From Runella sp. CRIBMP (GTDB lineage Bacteria > Bacteroidota > Bacteroidia > Cytophagales > Spirosomataceae), in assembly GCF_009905605.1 (NCBI RefSeq), contig NZ_JAAAKZ010000023.1, forward strand, positions 1 through 63,256: DNA of 63,256 bases, read 5' to 3'. Within the stretch, counting starts at the first letter, position 1; each line of letters starts with the position of its first letter. Below the pieces are notes generated by a model, which worked only from the letters and a program-made list of their open reading frames with translations, did no database searches and was not told the origin of the DNA. Below are positions 9,050-17,299 of the stretch, piece by piece. The position numbers were made by a program, and so were the translations under genes.

Positions 9050-9146
9050 AAAATACAGAGTTCATAAACAATTAAGTAGTGCTAATATATTACTATTTAT
9101 ATTGCGTTAGTAAAATATTCATAATTTATTTTTTTAAAATACAATT

Positions 9147-9470
9147 TTAATGTTCTTTTTCTCGCTGTATTGTTCTATTATTTTGATCATTATCTATCTT
9201 TTGTTTTAACTGTTCATTTTCTAAAATGTATCGCTGTAGCTGGCCTTTTAGGTAGGCATTTTCAGAAAGCAAAGCCGAAATCATTTTTTCTGTTTCGTCA
9301 TAAGGTACTGCTTCTTCTGATTGTTTGGCTTGATTTGCGTATCCACGACAAGTGCCGCAACAATATTTAGCCGTTGAGCGACTAGCATAGAAAAGCGTAC
9401 CGCACCAAAGGCAGTTTTTTTCAAACACTTTGGCGTTGTATTTAAAATCGGAGCGGTCTAATTTTGGCAT
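9147..9470 (-). CDS. Small zinc-finger and coiled-coil protein next to the plasmid origin
   Basis: Started at the ATG at 9470 (MPKLDRSDFKYN) it has 107 residues. An upstream in-frame start at 9524 would add 18 lysine/asparagine-rich residues and is less likely. A CLWC...YCCGTC arrangement (CxxC, then CCxxC) looks like a zinc ribbon. The second half (about 55-100) is a charged predicted coiled coil (ENAYLKGQLQRYILENEQLK). It lies just beyond the iteron array, opposite the replication initiator gene. A DNA-binding plasmid accessory protein is plausible, but no function is established. Confidence 0.6.
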   Translation of the reverse strand: MPKLDRSDFKYNAKVFEKNCLWCGTLFYASRSTAKYCCGTCRGYANQAKQSEEAVPYDETEKMISALLSENAYLKGQLQRYILENEQLKQKIDNDQNNRTIQREKEH

Positions 9471-9524
9471 TGCTTTAGTTGTTTTTTTATCGTTACTATT
9501 TCGTTTTAAATATACACAAATCAT

Positions 9525-9598
9525 TTAAATAATTTTTCAAAAATATAAATATTTTTTTCCCTCATAACTATATAAAAATTATATTATATTATATATAT
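9525..9598. other. AT-rich segment beside the iterons (candidate DNA unwinding element)
   Basis: This stretch is almost entirely A and T, with ATATTATATTATATATAT-like runs, and abuts iteron 1 at 9599. AT-rich DNA beside iterons is the usual melting site of iteron plasmids. No DnaA box matching TTATNCACA was seen. Confidence 0.5.
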
Positions 9599-9865
9599 GG
9601 TCGCAATCTTATAGCGGTAAAAAAACATAAATATCTATTTATCAAGTAATTAAGAAATTTAATCAGGTCGCAATCTTATAGTGCTCTGTCTTTTGGTCGC
9701 AATCTTATAGCGGTAAATGGCGCTCTGGTCGCAATCTTATAGCGGTAAATGGCACTCTGGTCGCAATCTTATAGCGGTCGGTCGCAATCTTATAGCGGTA
9801 AATGGCACTCCGGTCGCAATCTTATAGCGGTAAAACCCCCTTCCGGTCGCAATCTTATAGGGGTG
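9599..9865 (+). repeat. Iteron array of the plasmid origin (8 direct repeats)
   Basis: Eight direct copies of the 16-bp core GGTCGCAATCTTATAG start at 9599, 9666, 9695, 9727, 9759, 9780, 9812 and 9845. Most are followed by CGGTAAA. Start-to-start spacings are 67, 29, 32, 32, 21, 32 and 33 bp. The 32/33- and 21-bp spacings are close to three and two helical turns, so those repeats face the same side of the helix. The array lies 12 bp downstream of the rep stop codon (9878) and next to an AT-rich segment, as expected for an origin bound by the initiator. Confidence 0.88.
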
Positions 9866-9877
9866 AGTTGTATTTTT

Positions 9878-11014
9878 CTAAGAATCCTCTTGTTTTTCTT
9901 CGTTCAGATTTTTGATGTAGCTATCCAAAAGGTCTTGAAGGCTCAAATCCTCCGTTTTTTCATGTTCAGACATAAAACTTGCCTTGTAAACATCCCGAAT
10001 AATTCGGTCTTTTAGTTCTTTATCATACTCCCGATTGGTAAGCCACTGCTGAAACAACTCAAAATTGTCGTCATACTGTGGAAACTGATCATCAAACGCC
10101 TGGCGCAAGCGTTCATTGAGCAATTTAAAGAACAGGTTCTTTTTGTTACCCTCCAGATGAAGTTGTGAAGAATCAAAAATAAGGCGAATACTGTAGGCTT
10201 GTTTCTGGCCTTTTTCGGCAAAAAATTCAATCTGAAATTTTAGGTCAGAGTTGTCTGCGATGTTTTTAAGGTACTTATGTAGCGTAAATTTTCGGTGTTT
10301 TGGAAGCTGGTCTTCAATATTGGCAATCTCACAAAGCAGGTCAAAATTGGGCGTCAGCACGTTTGTATTGTTATAAATCAGCACATTTTGCATACCCGCC
10401 AAATAGATATACAGGTTTTTGATTCGGCCACTATTTTTATTTGAAGCTACCCGAAGATAATCTTTGAGGCTCAGCGTGACATAAAAACTGATTAAATTTT
10501 CGACAAATCCACGGCCAAGCTTAAACGAATAAAAGCGTTTCTGAGGGCGATTCACGTTGTAACTCACCCGTATGTCACTTATTATCTGCACAAAAGACAC
10601 GTTAAGTTCTTTCATGCTCGGGATTTGAGTTTTCTCAATACGGGAAAGCGGAATATTATTGGCAGCCAGTCGATAAAGAGTATACTCAAATACACTTTTA
10701 AACTCATGCCCCAACAGTGTAGGCGGCTTAATCATACCCGCCTCAAAAACAGGATGTGTTTTCTGTAAGTTAGGCGATTTGTAGCCCATTAGTTTACAAA
10801 AATCATTGATACCGAAGTTGGTATACCCAAACAAATCAGTTTTGTATGAATGCGCCAGAAAGATGATAATGTCCCGGGCCAAGGTGGCATCTTCTTTAAA
10901 ATTACGCTGTATATCGGGCAGATTGTAAAAAAGGTTCCGGTCTAGTCGGACCCTGTCCAACCACTCCTGTGCGTTATTGGGAATAAAGACTAAGGGTTCT
11001 GATTTGGAATTCAT
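9878..11014 (-). CDS. Plasmid replication initiator protein (Rep_3/RepB-like)
   Basis: This protein of about 378 residues is the likely iteron-binding initiator. It resembles plasmid Rep proteins of Bacteroidota: an N-terminal winged-helix region (DFCKLMGYKSP, FEYTLYRLAANNIPLS) and a second one around LKDYLRVASNKNSGRIKNLYIYLAGM and RKFTLHKYLKNIAD. The C-terminus is acidic (EKTEDLSLQDLLDSYIKNLNEEKQEDS). I chose the ATG at 11014. A TTG at 11032 would overlap the primase stop and add six residues (MIHYTP). It is translated after the primase gene, probably coupled. An inverted iteron copy upstream of the primase suggests autoregulation. Confidence 0.82.
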   Translation of the reverse strand: MNSKSEPLVFIPNNAQEWLDRVRLDRNLFYNLPDIQRNFKEDATLARDIIIFLAHSYKTDLFGYTNFGINDFCKLMGYKSPNLQKTHPVFEAGMIKPPTLLGHEFKSVFEYTLYRLAANNIPLSRIEKTQIPSMKELNVSFVQIISDIRVSYNVNRPQKRFYSFKLGRGFVENLISFYVTLSLKDYLRVASNKNSGRIKNLYIYLAGMQNVLIYNNTNVLTPNFDLLCEIANIEDQLPKHRKFTLHKYLKNIADNSDLKFQIEFFAEKGQKQAYSIRLIFDSSQLHLEGNKKNLFFKLLNERLRQAFDDQFPQYDDNFELFQQWLTNREYDKELKDRIIRDVYKASFMSEHEKTEDLSLQDLLDSYIKNLNEEKQEDS

Positions 11015-11028
11015 AGGGGTGTAATGTA

Positions 11029-12270
11029 TCAAAATGACATATCGCTGTAATTAGGGTCTCGCTTTGCCATCAGCTGTAAATCTTCGTTAAAGTCTTTCGT
11101 GTAGGGCCGGTGTATTTTCAGCCAATGATGAGGTGGCTTTTCATTCACCAATAAGGTTTCAAGTTCTTCAAAGTGAATCGGTGCCGTATCCAGATGTACA
11201 TCCACCCAACCGTCTTTGCGAGAAGCCACAAATTTTTGAGCAGTTTTGAAATACCGTTTGACCATTGCTTCAAGCTCATGAATCAGCGTCTCGGGCTTCT
11301 CTATCTCATAACGCAATGAAAAAAATAGTTTTTGTCCCTGTAAATGAATGGTTGTTTTAAGGTTACATGGGCAAGTAGGGTGCAGGAGCAGTCCCATCAA
11401 TTTTACATTCTGTTGCGTACCCGCTTTGTCATTATCATTAGCCAATATGATTTGTTGTGGTTGGTAGAGTTCTATCAGGTATTGAATAAGGTTTGGTTGG
11501 GTTTCGCTTAGATTACCAGCAGTTGCTACATACAGTCGGCTTTCTTGGGGCCCAGGTCCATAAAGTTGATGGTACGAAAGGGCATCAATGGGGCTTTCGG
11601 TAATTACCATCGTACACTTTTTGGGGGGAGGCAATGCCAAATTTGAAATCCAGCAAGCATCACCGCGCGGGCGCTCAATCTTATTATAATGCGTATTCCG
11701 AACAATCGCGGCTACCACGCCCGTTTGATTTCGCAACGGGAAAACGGTGTTTACATAATGGATTCCGTTGTGTTCAAAGGTTTTGTTAAACACTTGGCCA
11801 TGAAAGCAATCTGCCATAATGGTGTCTGACTCAATTCCACGTTGAGTTAAGTAAGAGATGTCAAAAAGTGGCTCAAACTTAAAGTCGTATTCAGCGTCAA
11901 ATTGCGCTTCGGGCGGGGCTGTGGGCCGTAATACCTTTTTAGGTTTTTTAAGTTTACCAGTATTTTGTTCATTCAAAAAACCATCTAACGATGCAAAAAC
12001 AACCCGCCAATTACGGTTGCTACGGTTGTATTCAAAAGTCAAGATACTGCCGTTATCTTTTGTGTCCAACGGATTGAAGTAGCCCTGATAGCCAGTATTT
12101 TGGTTTTGGTAAACAACAATTATATCTCCATCTGACTTCAACACCACATAGTTACGGGATGTTTTTAGAGAATTAATGGTATAACCTTTCCACTGCGCAA
12201 ATTCAACTAAATCGATCTGCGCTTTGTAATATTCCCATTGGTGTTTTCCTTCTAAAGTTAGTTTTTCCAT
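11029..12270 (-). CDS. Toprim-domain plasmid primase-like protein
   Basis: This 413-residue protein has an N-terminal region typical of Bacteroidota plasmid and mobilisation-type primases (QIDLVEFAQWKGYTI, then NYVVLKSDGDIIVVYQN, and NPLDTKDNGSILTF). A central Toprim domain follows: MVITESPIDALSYHQL carries the catalytic glutamate, and IILANDNDKAGTQ carries the acidic DxD-type motif (about residues 215-295). The C-terminal about 100 residues resemble no domain I can name. It should synthesise or assist primers for plasmid replication. It lies between parB and rep on the same strand, with rep starting at its stop codon. A degenerate inverted iteron lies 32 bp upstream of its start. Confidence 0.78.
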   Translation of the reverse strand: MEKLTLEGKHQWEYYKAQIDLVEFAQWKGYTINSLKTSRNYVVLKSDGDIIVVYQNQNTGYQGYFNPLDTKDNGSILTFEYNRSNRNWRVVFASLDGFLNEQNTGKLKKPKKVLRPTAPPEAQFDAEYDFKFEPLFDISYLTQRGIESDTIMADCFHGQVFNKTFEHNGIHYVNTVFPLRNQTGVVAAIVRNTHYNKIERPRGDACWISNLALPPPKKCTMVITESPIDALSYHQLYGPGPQESRLYVATAGNLSETQPNLIQYLIELYQPQQIILANDNDKAGTQQNVKLMGLLLHPTCPCNLKTTIHLQGQKLFFSLRYEIEKPETLIHELEAMVKRYFKTAQKFVASRKDGWVDVHLDTAPIHFEELETLLVNEKPPHHWLKIHRPYTKDFNEDLQLMAKRDPNYSDMSF

Positions 12271-12301
12271 GAAATAGGAAGTTTAAACCCACTCATTACC
12301 A

Positions 12302-12317
12302 CTATAAGATTACGACC
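12302..12317 (-). promoter_or_regulatory. Inverted degenerate iteron upstream of the primase-rep operon
   Basis: CTATAAGATTACGACC is the reverse complement of the iteron core with one mismatch (15 of 16). It lies 32 bp upstream of the primase ATG and overlaps the parB stop codon. Initiators of iteron plasmids often repress their own operon by binding such an operator, so this is a good candidate site. Confidence 0.65.
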
Positions 12318-13290
12318 ATGAAGGGATAATTTTCTTGATTTTTGAGGCGCAACGTATAATTTCATCACAAATAGCAGCATCTCCCGTTTGTTGCAGTTGC
12401 TTGGTTAATTCAGTCAACTGTCGAATCAGGGCTTCACGAGGCGTTTCTTCCACTGACTTGACAACTACTTTTTTGACAATGCTCGGCACCTTTGCCACCT
12501 CTTCAATTTCTTCAATCGTAGCTATTGGTAATGTTTGCACCTCTGACTTACCAATCTGCTGGATGAGCGTCTTATTAACCTTGGTTTTACCCGCCAATAT
12601 TTCAGATTTCAAGGCAGGTTCTAGCTTCTCCAAACCCGACGCAAACTCAGCATCACGCTTGATTGTTTTACCGCTAACGTTATAACGTTTCCCAAGTTTT
12701 TCGGACGTTGAAAGGGTTTCTTGAGCATAAGGGACATTTTGTCCCTTATGCTCTCCCCCCCCTAAAATTGAGGTACTTTCAACTACTTCATTACCATAAG
12801 GGACATTTTGTCCCTTATGCTCTAGTCGTTCATATTTTCCTTTTTCTTTTTTCTCAGTGAGGTACTTCATTCCCCTCAAATAAGAAATTTGTTCAGCAGT
12901 TAAATTGCGCCTACCCAATTGATTATCAATCATATACTGCCTAACGTCATATAAATTTTTAAAATCCACCAAATGAATTTTAAAGTCTATTCCGTGTTTT
13001 GAGCAAATACTATAACGATTGTGTCCGTCGATTAGGACATAAATAGCGGCTGTCCCTTTTGTCTCGGGGGCAATGATTTCTTCCGTTGTCTGCCAAATCA
13101 GCAAGGCTTCCCGACATCCTTCTCGCAATATATTTTGCTCCAATTGGTGCAATTCATCGGATAGTAAAGGCGGGATGAGTTGTTCTAATTCTGGCAAAAT
13201 CTGAATCTGTTTTTTGATTTCTTCAAACTGCAACAGACCCTGATCTTTGATGATTTTTTTCTCCCCCAGAGAAATCTGATACTTTTTCAT
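12310..13290 (-). CDS. parB: ParB-like partition protein (ParB/RepB/Spo0J family)
   Basis: This 326-residue protein has a ParB N-terminal nuclease-like fold: ELIPPL-type start near residue 37, LEQNILREGCREALLIW, then YVLIDGHNRYSICSKHGIDF (the conserved DGHNRY motif), and YDVRQYMIDNQLGRRNLTAEQISYLRG. A helix-turn-helix follows (SEKLGKRYNVSGKTIKRDAEFASGLE, about residues 195-220). A KGQNVPY motif occurs twice between the two regions. Each copy is encoded by a DNA palindrome. The C-terminal 90 residues look helical and probably dimerise. It lies 12 bp downstream of parA and should bind a centromere and stimulate ParA. Confidence 0.85.
   Translation of the reverse strand: MKKYQISLGEKKIIKDQGLLQFEEIKKQIQILPELEQLIPPLLSDELHQLEQNILREGCREALLIWQTTEEIIAPETKGTAAIYVLIDGHNRYSICSKHGIDFKIHLVDFKNLYDVRQYMIDNQLGRRNLTAEQISYLRGMKYLTEKKEKGKYERLEHKGQNVPYGNEVVESTSILGGGEHKGQNVPYAQETLSTSEKLGKRYNVSGKTIKRDAEFASGLEKLEPALKSEILAGKTKVNKTLIQQIGKSEVQTLPIATIEEIEEVAKVPSIVKKVVVKSVEETPREALIRQLTELTKQLQQTGDAAICDEIIRCASKIKKIIPSWS
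12723..12753. repeat. Perfect palindrome inside parB, copy 1 (14-bp arms)
   Basis: Arms GAGCATAAGGGACA and TGTCCCTTATGCTC flank a 3-nt TTT centre. The palindrome encodes EHKGQNVPYA in parB. A 29-bp segment of it (12726-12754) recurs at 12795. Confidence 0.75.
12795..12819. repeat. Perfect palindrome inside parB, copy 2 (11-bp arms)
   Basis: Arms CATAAGGGACA and TGTCCCTTATG flank TTT. It is the second copy, 69 bp from copy 1, and again encodes HKGQNVPY. The direct repeat extends from 12795 to 12823. Confidence 0.75.
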
Positions 13291-13302
13291 GGACAGTTAA
13301 TT

Positions 13303-14247
13303 TTAGTGGCTCGAAAGCTCCTGTGCTAACTTGAGGTAATCCTGCGCTCCGTTGGAATCGGATGCATATTCAAAAATGTCTTGTTGAGCAATCTGCGATT
13401 CTTTCAACGCAACATTCTGACGAATGATGGTATTGAAAATTTTAAAACTGGCTAACGACTCTTTGATATAATCAATCATATCGCGGTGCACTTTGAGACG
13501 TGCGTCCACCATCGTCAACACAATTCCTTCAATGGTCAATTCGTAATTGATACGGTCACGTACTTGCGTAATTCGGTCAAACAAGTTATTGACACCCTTC
13601 AACGCCGACGCTTCGGGCTGGAGCGTAACCAAGCAGCCAGTAGAGGCTACCAGCGCCGAATTGGTAAAAATATTGAGGGCCGGTGGACAATCAATAAAAA
13701 TGTAATCGTATTGATTACGAATGGGGGCAATGGCGTTTTTGAGCTGATTAACGCCACCAACGGCCTGTACTAATTCTAAATCAGCATACGCCAATTCTAA
13801 ATCACTAGGCGATAAATCATAATTTTCGGCGATGGCGTACACTGGCAATGTATCTCCCTTCAAAAGTGCCTGTACTACTTGTTTTTCTGGACTATCGTAG
13901 CCTAATGCCTGCGAAAGATTGCCCTGAGAATCCATGTCAATCAGCAGCACTCGATAACCTAATTTTACCAATGCTTTGCCAAGATTCAGGGTAGTCGTCG
14001 TCTTACCTACGCCGCCTTTATGGTTCACCACGGAAATAACCTTTGCTCGGGTACTGGCAAACTCCTTAAATCCATATTTGATGAGTATAGGATACAAGCT
14101 CGCCAAGTGCTTAGGATTGAGTTGGCGATCTCCAGTTAAGGCTTTTGAAAGGGTACTGCCTGGCAATTGGGCCTCTTTCTCCAATACAGATAAGGAAAGG
14201 GCAGGGTTTTGTTTTAAAAAAGAAATGGCTTTTTCGTGGGTAAGCAT
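13303..14247 (-). CDS. parA: ParA-family partition ATPase with N-terminal DNA-binding region
   Basis: This 314-residue protein has an N-terminal helix-turn-helix-like region (about residues 1-65: FLKQNPALSLSVLEKEAQLPGSTLSKALTG). The deviant Walker A motif NHKGGVGKTTTT follows, then LLIDMDSQGNLSQALG (Walker A' region) and YDYIFIDCPPALNIFTNSAL (Walker B). This layout fits type Ia ParA proteins that also repress their own promoter. With ParB it should position plasmid copies on the nucleoid. Two tandem inverted repeats begin 9 bp upstream of its start, a probable operator and/or parS. parB follows after 12 bp. Confidence 0.92.
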   Translation of the reverse strand: MLTHEKAISFLKQNPALSLSVLEKEAQLPGSTLSKALTGDRQLNPKHLASLYPILIKYGFKEFASTRAKVISVVNHKGGVGKTTTTLNLGKALVKLGYRVLLIDMDSQGNLSQALGYDSPEKQVVQALLKGDTLPVYAIAENYDLSPSDLELAYADLELVQAVGGVNQLKNAIAPIRNQYDYIFIDCPPALNIFTNSALVASTGCLVTLQPEASALKGVNNLFDRITQVRDRINYELTIEGIVLTMVDARLKVHRDMIDYIKESLASFKIFNTIIRQNVALKESQIAQQDIFEYASDSNGAQDYLKLAQELSSH

Positions 14248-14255
14248 AAATCAGT

Positions 14256-14312
14256 AATTTGTCCTAAATTTAAGACAAATTGTTTTTTTTGTCAAGAATG
14301 TTTGACAAAAAA
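14256..14312. promoter_or_regulatory. Two tandem inverted repeats upstream of parA (operator/parS candidate)
   Basis: IR1 has arms AATTTGTC (14256-14263) and GACAAATT (14274-14281). IR2 has arms TTTTTTGTCAA (14285-14295) and TTGACAAAAAA (14302-14312) around a 6-nt loop. All four half-sites share TTGTC/GACAA. The position directly upstream of parA suits autoregulation by ParA or binding by ParB. Confidence 0.6.
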
Positions 14313-14539
14313 GTAGCGCATTGTCGGAAATCCAGTCAAATTTCCGTTTATAAAGTTCTTCCAGTGTCTCAACCTTGTCCTATTACAAAACTGGTACTAC
14401 TCAAAAATTGCCAACCCCTAATTTGCAGTGTCGATGCTCACGTATTTTTTATCAGGTCGATAACTGATATTACAATTTTAGTTGAAGTGGAAAATCTCAT
14501 TTAACAAATTTTGTAAATTCCTATGAAAGTGGTTCATCG

Positions 14540-15192
14540 TCACATTTGGTGAAAGTCGGGGTTTCCCATCAGAATGACTCTTTTGCGGAGCAGCTCAAAA
14601 TTCGCCCTTCCATACATTTGAAGTTTAATATTTTTTTGCCGATTAACCGCTCCAGCGGCCTGGTTGCCCTTTGGCCTGTCCATTGCTCCGTTCGGAGGGG
14701 GAGGCTTGGAAAATAGCTTAAAGATGCGGAACGCCGCCCGCCTCTTTAATTCCTCTGACAAATCCTTTCAGCGATTCCACTCCTCATTCAGGCGCTTTAT
14801 TACACTAATCAATCCTGAAGCTGATTCCCTTGCTTTGTCTTTATAAGTTGCCTAAACTCTAAAGCAATTTCTCTGACGGCCTTGATGAGTGGGTTTTCTT
14901 CTTAAAGTTTCCTTAAAAATTAAATAGGCATATAATCTTCCCAATCATTCTGATACATCTCTAACCAAATACTTAATTGTTTGGAAGAATAGTAAGTTAC
15001 TTTTACCGACGCCAGCAGTGGTTCCAAGACTGATTGGGGATACTTTCTTTCCATCTTATAGACTGTAGCTTGAGAATAAGTGAATCCTTTATCGCTAATT
15101 TCTTCATATAATACTTTGGCCGACTGCTGCCCTTGCTGCCAACGCTGTTGCAGATAGGTCTCAAAATCAAAAATATTACAACGATATTGCAT
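14540..15192 (-). pseudogene. Remnant of an ISL3-family transposase (C-terminal half)
   Basis: Several out-of-frame pieces together match the C-terminal half of ISL3-type transposases. At 14920-15192 there is FETYLQQRWQQGQQSAKVLY. Near 14820-14905 there is NPLIKAVREIALEFRQLIKT, then stop. Near 14700-14780 there is LKGFVRGIKEAGGVP in another frame. At 14540-14761 there is QMYGRANFELLRKRVI, the diagnostic tail. At least three frameshifts or stops and the loss of the N-terminal half show it is dead. It marks an old insertion between the plasmid backbone and the accessory genes. Flanking inverted repeats were not found. Confidence 0.72.
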
Positions 15193-15368
15193 CCCATTGG
15201 GAATCGCAGGATGGCCCGTGCCATCAGTTTGCTAAACTGCTTGGTCATTTCTTTGTTGTTTGCCAGGCCGCCGTCGAGGTCACTACAAAGATGAGACGAT
15301 TCCCATTACTTTTCTATTTCCAAACAAGCTCTTAGCTTTGTCAAGCTATTTTAAAGAGATACAAAAAA

Positions 15369-15773
15369 ATGAATACCTCAACTAATATTCAACTTGTTCA
15401 AAACAATTATATGGCTTTTAGTAAAGGCGATATGAATACCTTCTTTGGTAATTTATCCGATCATTTCGTTTGGGAGTCTCTTTATCCCGAAATAGTCCCA
15501 TACGGAGGAGTGTATGTAGGAAAACAGCAAGTGGATAACATGCTTCAAAGTATGGGGAGTAATTTAGATATTCGTATGTTTTCCCCAGAGGAGTTTTTTA
15601 TCAATCATAATAAGGTAGTCGTCATCGGACAAGAAACAGCCATTGTCAAAAATACAGGCAAGACCTATCATCAACGTTGGGTACACATTTGGGAGGTTGA
15701 CGAAAACCACAAGCTTACTCGTATTACCTCTTATAACGACACGGATGCCATAAAAGAGGCTTTTTTAAAATAA
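15369..15773 (+). CDS. SnoaL-like / NTF2-fold protein
   Basis: This 134-residue protein fits the ketosteroid-isomerase-like SnoaL fold. It has an N-terminal helix (IQLVQNNYMAFSKGDMNTFFGNLSDHFVWES), then PYGGVYVGKQQVDNML, a strand pair (FINHNKVVVIGQETAIVKNTGKTYHQRWVHIWEVDENHKLTRI), and the end YNDTDAIKEAFLK. Members are small cytoplasmic proteins with a cone-shaped pocket, either enzymes or binding proteins. The substrate is unknown. It is a lone gene on the plus strand between the ISL3 ruin and the convergent AAA ATPase gene. Confidence 0.85.
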   Translation: MNTSTNIQLVQNNYMAFSKGDMNTFFGNLSDHFVWESLYPEIVPYGGVYVGKQQVDNMLQSMGSNLDIRMFSPEEFFINHNKVVVIGQETAIVKNTGKTYHQRWVHIWEVDENHKLTRITSYNDTDAIKEAFLK

Positions 15774-15816
15774 TAAATAGGGACAGAGCATGGTAAGTGA
15801 TAAACAGTAAGTGAAA

Positions 15817-16995
15817 TCAATTGAAAGCGTTAAGCCCGAAACGGCGCATATTTTTGGATAAAGTGGCAATACTACATACCCATACATTTGGTTTCAGGGC
15901 ATAATCGTTGGCCGAAGGAGTGACGATCAGCAACGGGGGATTGCCCAAATCCTGTAAAGAAATTGTATTCCCTTTGGAAATTGTCGGCGAATCAGACAGT
16001 TTAATTTCAATGGCCAGTGAAATACCCAGCCCCTGTTCAATGACCAAATCAAGTTCTGAGCCGTCTTGCGAACGATAAAAAAAAGGCAGAGCTTCGGGTG
16101 GTAGTAAACTGATGATTTCCTGAATGATATATCCTTCCCAAGAGCCTCCAGCCACAAGATGCCCTAATAAAGAATCCAACTCTTTAATATTGAGAAGATG
16201 ATGTAACAGTCCGCTATCTCGAATGTAAATCTTCGGTGATTTTACCAATCGTTTCCCAATATTGATAAAATAAGACTGAAGCCTTCTGATAAGAAATGCC
16301 TGTTCGAGAAAATCAATGGCATTTTTAACAGTTGGTTGGCTAACACCCAATGAATTCGCTAACATACTGTAATTCAGCACCCCACCCTGCATACCAGCAA
16401 TCATCATCAAAAGACGGCGCATCAATAGAGGAGAAACCGAAAGTCCCAATTGTGGCAAATCTCTTTCCAAATAACTCCTTAAAAAATCGGTAAGCCACAG
16501 ATTTCTGCTTTTGTCGTTTTTGGCAAGGTAAGACAGCGGAAACCCGCCCCAAAGCCAATGGTCTCGGTAGTTTGCAGGTGCAATTTCTCGATAGTGAAAC
16601 GGGTGCATTTCAACATAAGAGATTCGCCCAGCCAACGATTCTGCCGAATTTTTGAGCAAATCGGGGGAGGCTGACCCTAATAAAATAAAGCGTCCGGCTT
16701 CCCGTTTTTGGTCAATCAACCCGCGTAATAAAACAAATATATCAGGCAACCGATGGATTTCATCAAATATGACCGTCAAATTATCATTGTTCTTTAAATA
16801 CAACTCTGCATCAAATGACAGTTTTGCCAAATCAGAGGGAATTTCTAAATCTAAATAAAGGCTTTCTTTCGGTAGCACTGCCCGAAGGATTTTTACTAAA
16901 GTGGTTTTGCCTACTTGACGCGGCCCTAAAATGGCGGTTACGGGAAAATGATTTACCCGAAATAACAATTCGTTTTCTACTTCTCTCTGAATCAT
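15817..16995 (-). CDS. ATP-binding protein, AAA_14 with DUF4143 domain
   Basis: This 392-residue protein has Walker A ILGPRQVGKTTLVK (about residues 22-35), a Walker B-like LTVIFDEIHRLPD (about 74-86), the sensor-like FILLGSASPDLLKN (about 102-115) and then HPFHYREI. The C-terminal half is DUF4143: LTDFLRSYLERDLPQLG, a winged-helix segment NYSMLANSLGVSQPTVKNAIDFLEQAFLI, and a PD-(D/E)XK-like core (YRSQDGSELDLVIE, then LAIEIKLSD). The family is common in accessory genome regions and its function is poorly known. Some workers suspect a toxin-antitoxin or defence role. It is monocistronic. Confidence 0.92.
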   Translation of the reverse strand: MIQREVENELLFRVNHFPVTAILGPRQVGKTTLVKILRAVLPKESLYLDLEIPSDLAKLSFDAELYLKNNDNLTVIFDEIHRLPDIFVLLRGLIDQKREAGRFILLGSASPDLLKNSAESLAGRISYVEMHPFHYREIAPANYRDHWLWGGFPLSYLAKNDKSRNLWLTDFLRSYLERDLPQLGLSVSPLLMRRLLMMIAGMQGGVLNYSMLANSLGVSQPTVKNAIDFLEQAFLIRRLQSYFINIGKRLVKSPKIYIRDSGLLHHLLNIKELDSLLGHLVAGGSWEGYIIQEIISLLPPEALPFFYRSQDGSELDLVIEQGLGISLAIEIKLSDSPTISKGNTISLQDLGNPPLLIVTPSANDYALKPNVWVCSIATLSKNMRRFGLNAFN

Positions 16996-17299
16996 TTATG
17001 AGAAAATTATTCCTGCAAATATAAATTAATATTTTAAATATGCAGGAATAAAAATCGCGTATTTTAATGGATAATAAACTAAATATAAACTAGAAATCCT
17101 CAATAACTAGCTCTGTAGGACTCATTTACCAACGGGTATTTTCATCAGTCTTTAGCCGACAGAGATTTGAAATTCATCACTCACACAATAGCCCAAAATT
17201 GCCAAAATCTTCCAGATATTGGTCATTTTGAGTACAAAAAAACGGGTAAAAACGTTAGGGGCAGCGGCTGGATAGTGCAAATAGCTAAGGCCCAAAGGC

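Noticed and set aside
9599-9865. CRISPR-like array
   Set aside because: Repeats are only 16-23 bp, gaps are short and related to each other rather than unique spacers, and there are no cas genes. Position next to rep identifies iterons.
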